Source: Symsagittifera roscoffensis
Lineage: Eukaryota; Xenacoelomorpha; Acoela; Convolutidae
Length of the DNA: 60,000 nt
Reading direction: 5' to 3'
NCBI RefSeq assembly: GCF_963678635.1
Contig: NC_087070.1
Location: 6,422,539-6,482,538, forward strand
Below the pieces are notes generated by a model. That model saw only the letters and a program-made list of their open reading frames with translations, was not told the origin of the DNA and searched no databases. Shown here one piece after another: positions 1-11,508 of this stretch. The position numbers and the translations under genes are program-made. Position 1 is the stretch's first letter. Every line of letters begins with the position of its first letter.

Positions 1-35
1 CCTTCAACTTTTCAGTGAAAAAATTAACAAAATAT

Positions 36-115
36 TTAGCACTTAGCATAGTAGTAAGGCGCCCGTTTTAAGATCGCAAGATCGTGTATTCGATCCCCTG
101 CTATGACAATGCTCA
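36..115 (+). pseudogene. tRNA-like sequence (fragment or tRNA-derived repeat)
   Basis: The stretch has an A-box-like segment (TAGCATAGTAGTAAGGCGC) and, about 30 bases later, a B-box-like GTATTCGATCCCC. This is the layout of an internal RNA polymerase III promoter. I cannot form a convincing acceptor stem, so it is more likely a tRNA pseudogene or the head of a tRNA-derived SINE than a working tRNA. Confidence 0.3.
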
Positions 116-282
116 CTTGGCCTCAAGCTTCGGGTCTATTACAGCCTGACTAAATTTGGGTGCATTAATGGTATCACGGGAAATTTCTAGCCGCAAAAAA
201 GAGCTTCTTCAACAATGTTGCAACTTAAATGTAAGCGAGAGTATAAATGCTTATGTTTGGACCAAAATGTACCAACCACAAG

Positions 283-365
283 CACAGTTAGCCGAGCGGC
301 CTAAGCTAACTTACCGACTATACAAACTTGCCAGTTGACGTAGGTTCGAGTCCCCCACCTGCCCA
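283..365 (+). pseudogene. Type II (Leu/Ser-like) tRNA pseudogene
   Basis: An A box (TTAGCCGAGCGGCCTAAGC) and a B box (GGTTCGAGTCCCCC) stand at the spacing of a tRNA with a long variable arm, as in Leu or Ser tRNAs. The 3' strand CCACCTGCCCA looks like an acceptor end, but the 5' flank (AAGCACAG) does not pair with it. The stem is therefore broken and the copy is probably dead or SINE-derived. Confidence 0.45.
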
Positions 366-994
366 TGTATTAATATACTAAAAAAGGGGTTATCCTATTT
401 TAACTGTTTTTGGTTCTAATTCGGTTCAGCCTTGATTAAGGCTGACCGCCAAAAAGAGCAATTTGTCTCAAGGACATTATTACCTGTTCTTGAGGCTAGC
501 TTGCGCCAATTTGTACCATTTTCGGGGCAGTTTAATGAAGTTATACGATGTTATGCTCGACCGAAATTATGATGAGTTTCCGGGAGTTTTTGCCGATAAA
601 TGCTCTCATTAATTTAAACTTCTTGAACCTTCATATTTGCAAATTTACGGAGATTGAGCGCACAAACAAAATAACTCAGTCTGGAACGTAGGGAAATAAT
701 AAGAAATTGACTATCCTTAGATAGCCTTTGATAGATCACAGCCTTTGATAATCCTGTGATTTGTAGAACCCACAATTCAAAAATATCAATTGTGTCGGTT
801 ATTTTAGGGCAATTATTGTTTGATTTTATTCAAATGAAACTTCGCCACGAAAAAAAAGAGTCAATTAACCAAGAGAGTTTCTCATTGAAAAAACTGCAGT
901 CTCGATAATACTGAATTGGCAAAAACAAGAACTCTGTACACAAATTGCTAATATTTCTTATAGAAGCCATCTACAGTTATTTTACACCCTTCAA
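366..994. other. Intergenic, 3' flank of the O-methyltransferase
   Basis: I see no open frame, splice pattern or clear repeat here. It should contain the 3' untranslated region of the minus-strand gene ending at 995. Confidence 0.5.
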
Positions 995-1216
995 TTATTT
1001 CTTCACCACGATAGCCAATCCGTCTCCAATATCTATGAAATTATGCATCATTCTCTCATCGGCACTGATGCGCTTGTTGAACTTGGCCATATCTAGAACC
1101 GCCGTATCTCGTGGGTCGTAGTTCGCCTCGTCCTCTAACACGCCGTAACTCATGAAGATGTTGTCGACTAGGAGCAGACCTCTTGGTCTCAGTAGAGGGA
1201 CTATGTATTCGTAAAC
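995..1216 (-). CDS. O-methyltransferase, last coding exon
   Basis: This exon gives 73 residues and a stop (TAA at 995-997). The acceptor is a T-rich tract ending in CAG just above 1216, and the phase is 0. It starts VYEYIVPLLRPRGLLLVDN and ends IGDGLAIVVKK. The DN pair (LLLVDN) matches the second and third metal ligands of the Mg-dependent catechol and caffeoyl-CoA O-methyltransferases. The FN and DGLAIV-KK tail is the usual C-terminus of that fold. No signal or anchor is visible in this part, so a cytosolic enzyme is expected. Confidence 0.85.
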   Translation of the reverse strand, partial: VYEYIVPLLRPRGLLLVDNIFMSYGVLEDEANYDPRDTAVLDMAKFNKRISADERMMHNFIDIGDGLAIVVKK

Positions 1217-1366
1217 CTGAAAAAAAAGAGTAATTAGTTGGTAAGTTTAGACCATTTATCCAAGAAGACAAGGTCTAAGATACCATCAAAGTCTCTCAGC
1301 AGCGAAAAAAGGAAGAATCATGTGTGAATTGTAACGCAACAGATGGCTATTTCCAGCTACACTCAC

Positions 1367-1581
1367 AGGCTCGTATAAATGTTTGGGTACATCCAGATAT
1401 GCAATGTCAAAGGAGCCCAGATGTTCCGGCTTTTGTGCCATCTCTTTGACTACTTCATCGGCCGGTTTCAAAATAGAGGTTATCTTCCCAGCCACTCCCG
1501 CTTTATCCCAGTACTCCCTTCCTACGTCCACGAACTCCTTGTTCACGTCTATAGTGTACACGTGACCATCATCTGCACAAC
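1367..1581 (-). CDS. O-methyltransferase, SAM/metal-site exon
   Basis: The exon is 215 bp, with acceptor TTTGTGCTAG and donor CCT|GTGAGT. It completes a glycine codon split with the exon at 1764-1878 and reads on as CADDGHVYTIDVN. The acidic residue of YTIDVN is where this family binds the SAM ribose. FDIAYLDVPKHLY corresponds to the catalytic D-x-x-K segment: the metal-binding Asp and catalytic Lys are kept, while the two residues between are V-P instead of the more usual pairs. Phases agree exactly with both neighbouring exons. Confidence 0.85.
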
Positions 1582-1763
1582 CTAGCACAAACACTTTCAG
1601 ATTGTAGTCGGTTCTTTCCACCCACGAGCCTCGATCACCTCTTGCTGCGATATGGTTCGTTAAAGATACATGAATTCATTTGATTCGATCAATTTGACGT
1701 AATATGAATATTAAAAAAATTGCGTCATAATAGGATAGCTTATCCTTTATGACCTTGACCGAC

Positions 1764-1878
1764 CTAGGGCGAAAGAGAGGGCGGAGAGACCAGTGAAGGT
1801 GCCACAGTCTAGAATCTTCTTCGCATTCAACATGTAGCTCAAGCTCTGATACAAAAGAAGCTGGTCCGCACTTGATGC
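1764..1878 (-). CDS. O-methyltransferase, SAM-binding motif I exon
   Basis: The exon is 115 bp, with acceptor TTTTTTACTAG and donor CTAG|GTCGGT. It encodes ADQLLLYQSLSYM followed by KILDCGTFTGLSALSFAL, which is the glycine-rich SAM-binding motif I in the form typical of caffeoyl-CoA/catechol O-methyltransferases. Joined to either first exon plus the next two exons it gives 231 codons, the normal size for the bare catalytic domain. The preferred substrate (catechol, phenolic or other) cannot be told from sequence. Confidence 0.85.
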
Positions 1879-3793
1879 CTAGTAAAAAAAATAATTCTGA
1901 AAAATTAAGTTGAAAAAATTACTAGAAAGAATTACTTGAAAAGTTAAAAGATACAGCTACAGAAACTTCATGGTTGTATAGAAAGAAGTTCATAAGCAGC
2001 CTTAGAATATGTATGTGCCTTAGCATGCAAAAATATTTTCCCTCGAACTTAAGCAATAAAAATGACAGAGCCGATACAACAAACTGAAACTGTTTTTAAA
2101 AAATTGAAAAAAAAAAATCCCAAAACCAGACTTGGTAAAGTTACAAAATACTGAACTTTCAGTTGTAGTAAGAAAACTGCTTAAATTGGAACAAAATACA
2201 TGCTCTAAGAAGTAAGCATAACAACCCCTTCAGACAAAAAAATTGCGTTTCAAAAAAAAAGGAAAATGAACCGACAGAAACAAGGACGAAAACCAAGAAT
2301 CCGAAAACAAAATTGAGAAATTTTTTGAGAAAATATAATGAAAACCTGAAACGGGCTTGAACTAATTACTAGTACTTTATCTGAATTTTCAAGAAGTTGA
2401 GCATGCCAGATAAAAGATCATCGAGAAGTGAAGATCCTGTGGACAAAGTTATATATGGGGGAAAAAGTCTAGTACCCGATTGCAATACCCTTGCTTATCG
2501 CAAGAGTTTTAACATCCACAGCAGCCAAATACCTTAGTGCTTCTCAAATTCTCCACCTAATCTCCTGTTCTTAAGCCTTATGCCCACTAAAAGTCTCGCC
2601 CACCCATACATCAAGACATGTCCAAGCAGCTAACTTCCTTAATCTAAACCAATCTCAAGCAGTTATGAGCCTGCTCTAGGATAGCTAGTAGACTCACAGC
2701 TGGCTCATAGTCTCGTCTATACACCACGTTCCCGCTTCTCTGAAAAGCTCCAGTGATACGAATGAAGCAAAAAAAAAAAACGTATCGTTACCATTAAACT
2801 ATGGTCCCAATTAATGAACTGGTACTTCAACCGATATTAGCAGCGACACCACAACCGCCGTTTAATGTAGTTTCTAAAATCTGGGTCCTCTTCTAAAAGC
2901 GTTATCTCGCAGTGGGGGTCTTTGTATATACAAAACAGTCAACAAGCTTTCGCAAAACTAACGGAAATTATTGAAAACCAAGATATACAATCTGCATTTA
3001 CGAAGTCTGCATATCTATTTCTTCAATAAAAAATATTAAATCACATTAAGACATTCATGCCAAGCTAACTTCGTGATATTTCAACTAGATCTAATTAATG
3101 AGGAAAAAATACGTGAACGCGAGCTTCAAAAGAAATCAAAATTAAACAACTTTTCTGAAAAAAAATTAACTTTTCTGAACTTTTCCGCAAGCTGACAGTT
3201 AATTTTTTATTAAAATTCATTTCGATTTTCAAAGGAAAAATGTAAATAGCCTTGAGGCTCTTCGAATTTCAAGAACAATTTAAGACGGACACTTTTTTTG
3301 ATAAACTTAACCCAATTTGGGAAAACTGGATCAATAGGTAAATTTTTAATTCCGATGGGAAATCGATTTGATAAAATATTTCCATTTTCGAAATTAGAAG
3401 TCGATCACGTTTGTCGTAACCTTTACACTTTTGATAGTGGAGTTTGAACAAAGTAAATGAACCAAAAAATCAAACCGCAAAAATCAATTTGGAATGTGAA
3501 CAAAGTTTAAGACTATTTCCTGAAAAACAAAATCGTCACTGCCGATATAAAAGTCTTCACTAACTTCATTGGCTCTTACTAAACTCATATAAACTCTTTA
3601 TAAATTCTTATAATTCAATTTAAGCCATGAAAACTTAGTTAACTAATTTCGGCTGGTTTATGCTTTTACTCGTTTATATAGCACTGTCTTCTTTATTTTG
3701 TCTGTGAAAAAAGCTAACTTTGTAATTAGAACAAGCAAACATTTTTTTGGTGAATTCAGAAAAATAACGGAAAAACAAGGTTTCACTTCATAC
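1879..3793 (-). other. Intron with dispersed repeats
   Basis: This intron lies between the near first exon and the SAM-motif exon. It holds a repeat (about 2230-2510) that is also found at about 9490-9690. The repeat ends in a hairpin at 2487-2507: ACCCTTGC, loop TTATC, GCAAGAGT. No exon is evident. Confidence 0.5.
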
Positions 3794-3937
3794 GAATTTC
3801 TCTTTGGGATGTTTGGTTGAGACGTCGATCAGCTCTGCCAACGCTGAGTTCACTTCTTCCAATCGAGGGTCGATTACTAACTTCTTCACGTACTTGAACC
3901 TCCGTACATTCAGACCCGCTTTCATGGTTGTTTCCAT
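3794..3937 (-). CDS. O-methyltransferase, proximal alternative first coding exon
   Basis: The exon encodes 48 residues from an ATG at 3935-3937, beginning METTMKAGLNVRRFKYVKK and ending STKHPKEKF. The donor is TTC|GTATGA, phase 0, which joins in frame to the exon at 1764-1878. It is a close relative of the exon at 8591-8734: same length, same donor hexamer, mostly conservative changes. No stop or frameshift is present. Since each carries its own ATG, the two are best read as mutually exclusive first exons served by separate promoters; one could also be an unused duplicate. Confidence 0.7.
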
Positions 3938-4118
3938 CTTTAATTAAAAGCGAAGCCGGCAAAATTGACGAGACACTATCCAATTTTAAATTTGGGGTAA
4001 AAAGCAACAAAACAGATGATCAATACAATCATCAATAAGCACCTTTACCTCTAGAATTTTCCCAATTTTCAAAATAAAAACCTATATATACGTCACTTAA
4101 TCAATCAAGGTCCGAAAA

Positions 4119-4315
4119 ATGTCAATTATTGATCAAAAAAGTCAATCATGTTGCAAAAGATTGATATCAGACCAAAAATGCTAATTATGGCCAAAATGTC
4201 GATTATGGACCAAAACTTTCAAACACAGCCCAAAAGGTCAATTATCCACTAAAACTGTCAAACATGTTAAAAAAAGACAACCATGGAATAAAAATTTGAA
4301 TTATGGTTTAAAAAT
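4119..4315. repeat. Degenerate 19-20 bp tandem repeat
   Basis: About ten imperfect units of the form GTCAATTATGGACCAAAAAT follow one another, with substitutions and 1-bp length changes. Confidence 0.6.
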
Positions 4316-5186
4316 GGATGCCCAAAATTTGTGCGTTGAATCAAACCACAGCGGATGCGGTAAAAACTAACGAAGAGGTTGGGCATCCATTGTAGTGCGA
4401 AAAAATAGCGACCAAATGTGTGTCAAACTTCTTGAAACAACACTACGACCTCAATAAACAGTCGCGTCAAAAATGCCTGCTTTAGCTGAAATAAAATCAG
4501 AAACGATTGTGATGCAAATTAAGGGTGATGCAAATATCGGAATGATTTGAAAGTAAGGCGTCAAAAACACGAAAATATTTCAAGATACGATTCCAATCAA
4601 TCACTACTGCCGTTTGTTAACGATGAAATTGTTATCAATTTTAAATATTCTGTTCCGTGAAATTATTATCAATTATAAATATGTTCTATGTGATACTATC
4701 AAAACCAAGTTTCAGTTCTGCAATTATGTAAATTAAAGAGATCGATCAATGCAGTACGATTCTATAAAGAAAAACTGTTCCGAGTCTTATCGTGTTCAAA
4801 TGTTGAACTTTTCAGGTCTAGAAGAAACATGATCTAACTTAGAAGAACAAATAATAAAACAAGTCGTATTAACTCGAACTGGCATTTTAATAAGAACAAA
4901 ACTTATCCAGCTCATTTTTAGGGGAGTTTACCCATGAAAAGTTTACAGAGCGATTCTTCGAGTTAAGCTATTAATTTGAAGACACGCAAATTGGAGAAGT
5001 CTGAATCAATTGGAAAAGGAAGAGAGGCTTATATTAAAAGACACATTAGGTTTTGTAACTCTTAACTCCTATGTGGTCAAAAAACAATTGCACATAACTT
5101 GCAAAAAGCCCTTAAGTGGTAAGTTATTATTCCGACTACTTGTGTAGAGAACAAGACAGCTCATATATCCGGACAAAGCCCTGAAT

Positions 5187-5600
5187 GTTCCGACTGTCAT
5201 TAATTCACATCGAATAGTTTTTGAGAAAAGAAAATAATTTTAGACAAAATGAAAGTGGGAGATTTTGAGTCGTACAAAATTTATACGACCGATTATCTAG
5301 CCTAAATTCAATTTGGAACGATTTCGTTGTGCGGGATAATTCTCCACGCATATATAGTTCGCGTTTCGCTTTCAGCAATATGAATACAATCTTCAAAGCG
5401 CGCATGATCTAATCCAGAAAATGTCCAATTAGGCAATTTTCAAACCCCAGAACTTAAAAATGATCTGAGGTAAAATATCTTTTTAACTTTGAACTCAGGA
5501 AGTCGATATATTCAATGGTGTATAAAACAAATTTTGTTGAAAACTATTATTTCGATCGGCGAAAATTGACTGAATAAAAAAACCACGCCGAGCATAAAAA
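5187..5600. mobile_element. Diverged miniature element, GTTCCGACT end
   Basis: It starts GTTCCGACTG (5187) like the element at 6002. Its internal sequence (CAATTTGGAACGATTTC, a CAATTTTCAAACCCC-like segment, then AAATATCTTTTT) matches that element in order. The right end is not clear, and the boundary given is approximate. Confidence 0.4.
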
Positions 5601-6001
5601 TTCTCCGTTTTTATTCAGACCAATTACGACTGAAAAAATAGTTCTAGTTCTATGGAAAGATTTTATACACCAAGAGATATATCGACTTTTTAAGTTCAAA
5701 TGCGAAAACGCATTTCTCCTGTGATTATTTCGGTAAAGGTCTGGGTTTGAAAATTGCCAATCCAAACAATTGGACAATTTTATGCGCCTTTTTAGAAATT
5801 TGAGGCTGGATTGCACTCTTTTAGTTTGCCTGAATAGATAGTCTACAGCCTTAGCAATTGAGCTATCTGCGCATGCTGCCATCTAATACCACACACCAAT
5901 GTATTGGCTGGTATTCGCAAATCTGGCAAATTTCTATTCGCAAGTGGGTAGCGGGAGTAAATTTCTAACACGACTGCGCGTATCAGGGCGAAGCTCTGAA
6001 T

Positions 6002-6469
6002 GTTCCGACTGCCTTTTAAGGTATATGGAGCAGCAATAAAATGAAAAAATTAAATGTATAACATAAAACTAAAAATATTTTAAAAAATTGAGACTTTTTG
6101 TGAAAATCGTCCCCACACACGCCATAAAAAGTACCAAGTGATAGATTTTGTTACTATTAACATGAGCCAACTTGGAACGATTTCTGAAGAGGAATAAATC
6201 TCAGCTTACGCGTTAATAGCGCGAATTATATGGCGCGTTAATTGTCCCAAATTGGCCAAAATGGCAATCTTTAAACCCCCATAAATTTACGAAAAATTGG
6301 TCACAGGTGAAATATATTTTTTTCAAATTCAAGCTCAGGGCAACAATAGCTTTCGAATGATTTAAAAATATTCCGTCAAAAATGGCTAGTTAAAAAGTCG
6401 AAACTTGACTGAAGAAAAAATCCATCCCGAGCACAAACATTCCGTTCCTTTCGTTACGAAAGTCGGAAC
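6002..6469. mobile_element. Miniature inverted-repeat element, 468 bp
   Basis: The left end GTTCCGACT (6002-6010) and right end AGTCGGAAC (6461-6469) are perfect 9-bp inverted repeats, flanked on both sides by AAT. There is no coding capacity. A related copy lies at about 10090-10553. Both contain the palindromic stretch ACGCGTTAATAGCGCGAA. The superfamily is not assigned. Confidence 0.65.
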
Positions 6470-7194
6470 AATAAAAAAGCCTACTTTTTGAGTAATAACA
6501 AAAATGGGTAGATTCGTAGTATATCACAAGCGCTTGCTTGGTAAAAATATAATACTTAATACATAAAACGACACTATAAAGGCGGATACTGCCCTTTTAG
6601 TACACCAATCGACCCATGCGGGTTCCCTTTTCAACGAAGAACAATAATTTAATTTTAAGTATGAATATAGGAAAACAAAACTCACAGAAGTTTCGATTGT
6701 CTCTCAAAACACACTATTGCAACTAGCCAAAATTTCGAAAAATCTGGTTCATTTTAAATGGATGAAAATAAGGTTTCTTTCTAGCAAGAATTAAAACACT
6801 TTGTAAACTTAGCAGACGGACACATATTCAAAAACTTTTGAGGCTATGATACAAAGAAAAAGTTTCAATCTTGAATTCATTAAACAGCACTTAAAAACAA
6901 TAAAAATTTCTTCCTAAAAAGTTGCTGTCAACACTTTTTGGGAAAAATAAATTAGGCCGAATGAATCCTTAATTTGGAAGAGTATGAGACAAAACCAAAC
7001 TATCCTGCAGTAACAAGAATCGATTTTATACAAAAAAAATCTACAGGTTTACGTAAGTATAGAATCGATGTATCTACAAGTGCTTTGCGAACGATAATCG
7101 AGTCTATACAGATAGAATCTATTTTTTCCACCAAAAATAAATGGATTTTATTGTCAAAATAATCGATTTTTCTATTCTATAAAACCTTTACACA

Positions 7195-7310
7195 ATTTGT
7201 AGATAATCTACATATAGTCAGAGTATAATCTTCATACAAAAATACCTATAGATAATCTGCATATAATTTTTAGATAATCTATAGATAATCTGTATATAGT
7301 AAGTATAAAA
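7195..7310. repeat. Degenerate 11-bp minisatellite
   Basis: Irregular units of the type ATAATCTGTAT/ATAATCTACAT occur here. They are the same units as the cleaner array at 7747. Confidence 0.5.
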
Positions 7311-7746
7311 TCTGTACAAAAATGAATACGTGTCTCAAAACTATAGGGGGTTGTAACCATTTCTTTTTTGACCATTGAAAATTTAAAATAATGATTTTTC
7401 CACAAATTTAACAAAAATTTGTAATCAGGAAACATTTTCCTCATTGTTACAGTGAGCTGAACTCACTGGATGAAAATTGTTTACCGAAAACTACAAGTTT
7501 CAAGAGATCCCTCTAAGATGAAACTTCATGAAATCTAATTAAAAGATCAACCTTTTCAGCGCAATTTCACAGACATGAAAAATTAGAGAAAAAAACATAG
7601 AGCAATTAGTTTTGACTTCAACTTATTTCCACAATAATTTTTTTTCAGATCAAACATCAGTACAAAAATTTCATAGAAAAGCCTACATTAAAATTTTGTT
7701 TCAATATACTCCTATTATCTGATTGGCGAAATTGTTGAGAAAATCA

Positions 7747-7861
7747 GTGTATAATCTGTGTATAATTTGCATATAGTCTGTACATAATCCGTATATAATC
7801 AGTATATAATCTGTAGATAATCTGTATAAAATCTGTATACAATCTGCATATCGTAGGTATG
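7747..7861. repeat. 11-bp minisatellite
   Basis: About ten units of period 11 (for example ATATAATCTGT, AGATAATCTGT, ATACAATCTGC) follow in register with point changes only. Confidence 0.75.
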
Positions 7862-8590
7862 CAATTTGATGCAGAAAAAAAACAGTTTTACAGTTTTGGT
7901 AATAATTATATGATGAAGATATACAGTAGAACCTTTGCAAAACAAAATGCATTATAAGATGCATAATGCAAGAACTACATAATTGAAGTTTTACAATATA
8001 AAATTACAACATCTGAAGTCTGTATACTTTTCCGAGAATAATAGATTTTTATCCAATTTTAACATTGCGTGATACCATTCGCATCTTGATTTCGATGAGC
8101 CATATTCAAATTATTTAACTTTTATATCGTAGATTCTCCTGAATTTGGTCAAAAAAACTAGTATCTTCAATAAAAGAGAAGCAAAACTACATTATGTATA
8201 AGCTTTTGTTTCTTATCTCTTTTTTAGATAGTAGGAAGATTAGCGGTCTCAAAACAGAACAATATACTCAAATTAACTTGCCATGAATTTCCGGAAAACT
8301 ATTAAAAAATCCATAGCTAGCAAAATTTTTTAATTAGAAACCTCATTAATTCTATCTTACTACCAAGTTTTATGAGTGAGTAAAATCGCTCCGTACAGAA
8401 GAAATGAAAAATCTGATTGTTTCCCAAAAAAAAATTACACCGCGATATATTTCGAAATATATCTCTGCTGAACACACGTTGATTTCGTTGAAAATTTGAG
8501 AGATTTAATTCCTTTTTTGGCGATATGGACATTTAAAGAAATCAAAAAAATTCCAGAAAAATGACGAGAAAACAAGATATCATTTCATAC

Positions 8591-8734
8591 GAAATTCTCT
8601 CTGGGATGTTTGGCTGAGACATCGATCAGCTCTGCCAACGCAGAGTTCACTTCTTCCAATCGGGGGTCGATTACTAATTTCTTCACGTAGTTGAACCTCT
8701 TCAAATTCAGACCCGCTTTCTTTGTTGACTCCAT
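8591..8734 (-). CDS. O-methyltransferase, distal alternative first coding exon
   Basis: The exon encodes 48 residues from an ATG at 8732-8734, starting MESTKKAGLNLKRFNYVKK and containing LVIDPRLEEVNSALAEL. The donor is TTC|GTATGA, phase 0. The resulting junction (HPRENF then ASSADQLLLYQSL) gives the helix that precedes motif I in this family. It is intact and nearly the same length-for-length as 3794-3937, from which it differs at about ten residues. The open frame continues upstream of the ATG to about 8818, but that part looks non-coding. Confidence 0.75.
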
Positions 8735-8890
8735 TGTGAGCTCGAATATGTAGAAATTAATTTTAAGTAGAATACTGTGCTCGACAAACTGCCAGACTGA
8801 CCCTGAAAAAAGGTCCACAGAAACTTCATAAAGCCATTAATGAATGCATATCGATTCCAGAGATAACGAAAGACCAATTATGACACAGAG

Positions 8891-8907
8891 GCGAAGCGGA
8901 GCTTCGC
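8891..8907. repeat. Dispersed hairpin repeat, GCGAAGC type
   Basis: A perfect 7-bp stem GCGAAGC/GCTTCGC with loop GGA follows ACACAGAG. Related copies lie at 9928, 12667, 12765-12781, 13152, 31898-31914 and 54516-54527, mostly preceded by CAGAGG. Confidence 0.65.
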
Positions 8908-9350
8908 AATATTTGGCATGCAAATCACACATTGCCGTACAAAAGTGAATGAAAAAAAGACAATTAGAAAAAAGTTCTGAAAAGTGTTGAAAATTACTTG
9001 AAAAACTAACAAGACAAAAGTTGGGAAATTACCGAAACAAAAATTCATATTTGTATCGGTTGATATTCATTAACAGCCCTTAAAAAGTAGAAAGCATTTA
9101 CCGAGCGGCAACAACGGCGAGAAACTTTATGTCGAAACCTGTTAAGTCGATAACAAAACTGTTACCATAAAAAATTTCATAAGAATCAAGTGTTTACGAC
9201 CCATCCAGTTGAGACACATAAACCCAAACGAATACATTTTGCCCCCGAAATAACGCAAAATAAGTTGACTAAGTCAATGTAAGATTGACTGAAACTGTTT
9301 GACTAATTTATTGAAAACAAAAAAAATCAGACATGGTACATTCAAAATTT

Positions 9351-9413
9351 GTGAAACTCAGTTATAGTAAGGACTTTTTTCGGTGAAACTCAGTTATAGT
9401 AAGGACTCTTTTC
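9351..9413. repeat. Two-copy tandem repeat, about 31 bp
   Basis: GTGAAACTCAGTTATAGTAA followed by GGACT and a T-rich tail is repeated twice with minor change. Confidence 0.7.
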
Positions 9414-9659
9414 GTTAGAACAAAAGCTATGCTTAAAAAATTAAACCAATGAAAACCCTATAAGATAAACAAATCAGATAAATAAACAAACGTAAAATGA
9501 ACCGAAAGAAACTAAGACGATAACACGAACCCGAAAAAATAATTAAGAAATTTTTTGCTAAGATAATTACAACCGAAACGGGCTTGAACTAAAAACTACA
9601 TAAGTGATTGTACTTTTATTTAAATTTGAAAGATAAACGGGCTTGAACTAAATTGTAAT

Positions 9660-9680
9660 ACCCTTGCTTATTGCAAGGGT
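9660..9680. repeat. Dispersed hairpin repeat, ACCCTTGC type
   Basis: A perfect 8-bp stem ACCCTTGC/GCAAGGGT encloses loop TTATT. Copies with one stem mismatch occur at 2487-2507 and 54630-54650. The upstream flank (GGGCTTGAACTAA) is shared with the copy near 2350. Confidence 0.65.
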
Positions 9681-10089
9681 AATAAACATCCCTCATCTTG
9701 AAAATCGATGTAATTATTTAAAAAAAGGGTGAAAACAGAAAAGCTTAGTTATGAACAAGTGAGCTATCACTAATTGTTCTGGCCATTAAAAATGGGGAGG
9801 AACATTGTTTTCGAGTGTTTTAATTTTTGTTTTCCACGCAAAATCTTACCACAAATAATCACCGTAATGGGTTTGAAAGCACCAGAAACAATCATCGTAA
9901 TGGGTCAAGAGGTATATCATACACAGAGGCGAAGTTGCACTTTGCATACACAAGCAAAAATATGACCGATAACGTTACTGGGAAAAACTAAATGAGTAAA
10001 ACTTTGAGTCTACAAAACTGCATAAGTGACGCACGCCAATTATGACGCTTTGGCAGTACCAGTCAATTTGATAAAAATAAATTTACCAA

Positions 10090-10553
10090 CTAACAAGCCT
10101 GATTTTATAGAGCAGTAAAAACAAGAAAAAATTAAATGTAATAGAATAAACATTTTTAGTTATTTTTTTTTAATTTAAGATTTTTGTGAAACCATTCCGC
10201 CACACGCCATATTAAGTACAAAGTGATAAGTTTCTCTCCTAGTAACAGATCAATTCTGGCAAATAAGCTTCCTTCAATCAATTTGGAACGATTTCTATGA
10301 CGGATTAAATCTCTGCTTACGCGTTAATAGCGCGAAATATATCGCGCGTTAATTGTTCCTTATTGGCCGAAATTGCAGTTTTAAACCCCTTAACTTCACG
10401 AAAAATGATCACAGCTGAAATATCTTCGCAAATTTAAGCTCAGGACAGCAATACTTTTTGAATGGTATCAAAAAAAAATCCCGTCAAAAATGGCTAATTA
10501 AAAAACCACCACGAGGCCAAATATTCCGTTAATTTCGTGACAAAAGTCGGAAC
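10090..10553. mobile_element. Second copy of the 6002-6469 element
   Basis: It is collinear with 6030-6469, including GCGTTAATAGCGCGAA and the right end AGTCGGAAC (10545-10553). The left terminus has been lost. Confidence 0.6.
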
Positions 10554-10789
10554 AATAATAATCTCTGTTAAAATCCCTAGCATTGGCTGTACTTAGTAGC
10601 TGGTTAATGATCAAAATGAACATTTTCAAAATGAAAACATTTTATCGCAACAATATTTGCGTCGCAACAACATTTCCGACTTAGGTTGGGAAAAACGATA
10701 GTTCATACTATAACGCAAGCATTGGTTGTGTAATAAAACCCATTTGTCGTGATTCGAACGACATCATAAATGTTTTCAAAAAAACTTCC

Positions 10790-10915
10790 GTGAAGAAAAG
10801 CTGGCTTCAAATTTTTGATGTTTCGTCTAATTTCGAGCGGGTAACATTTTAAGAAAAGCTGGCTTCGTGAAGAAAAGTTGGCTTCAAATTTTTTTGATTT
10901 TTCGTCTAATTTCGA
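10790..10915. repeat. Local tandem duplication
   Basis: GTGAAGAAAAGCTGGCTTC, then CAAATTTTT and TTTCGTCTAATTTCGAG, occur twice with small indels. Confidence 0.6.
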
Positions 10916-11508
10916 GTGTTTACAATTTAAAGTTAACAAGTCTTCCGCAAAAGAAAACAACAAAAACAACGTTCTCGGATCGCGTCAAAACTGATGCACC
11001 TATGAAAACTATAATCCTTTCAAAAAACCCACTGAAGTGAAAAAATCAAGCGACTAAAAAAACTGAACGAAACAACTCGGCAAAATTCTAAATCCTAAAC
11101 CACCAACTTCTCTTTGTGCCTGTAATTTTTTTTGCATACCAAAGATTCGACAGGACGAAAGACTATAAAGAGATGAGTTCGCAATGCCATGATTTCAGTG
11201 TTGTGAACTATTTTCCTGCTACCAGTATACAGGATCAGTAAAACCAAACACAGTAAAAAAAATCGATGAAATAATTCAAAAGGTGAAAGAAGCTGTGTTA
11301 AGTACTTGCGGTGACTTCATTGGCCTGACATTTAAAGAAATTGGTCAACATACTCTTTTTGCAGACTTTTTCGACTGGTAACTTCGTCGGATCTATACAA
11401 CACGGTGTATAACTCATGAAGTTCTTCGTGAATACCGTTAAATATCAAAATATCTACTCAATTTCCGCCTGGATGTTTCAGATTTTAATGATGCGCTCCA
11501 GTTCAACT

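Larger units (their letters stand above)
3938..8590. other. Long intron between the two alternative first exons
   Basis: No further exon is supported here. The stretch holds a degenerate 19-20 bp tandem repeat (4119-4315), members of a miniature element family with GTTCCGACT ends (5187 onward and 6002-6469), and 11-bp minisatellites (7195-7310 and 7747-7861). A promoter for the proximal first exon would lie just above 3937, but I see no clear core motif. Confidence 0.5.
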
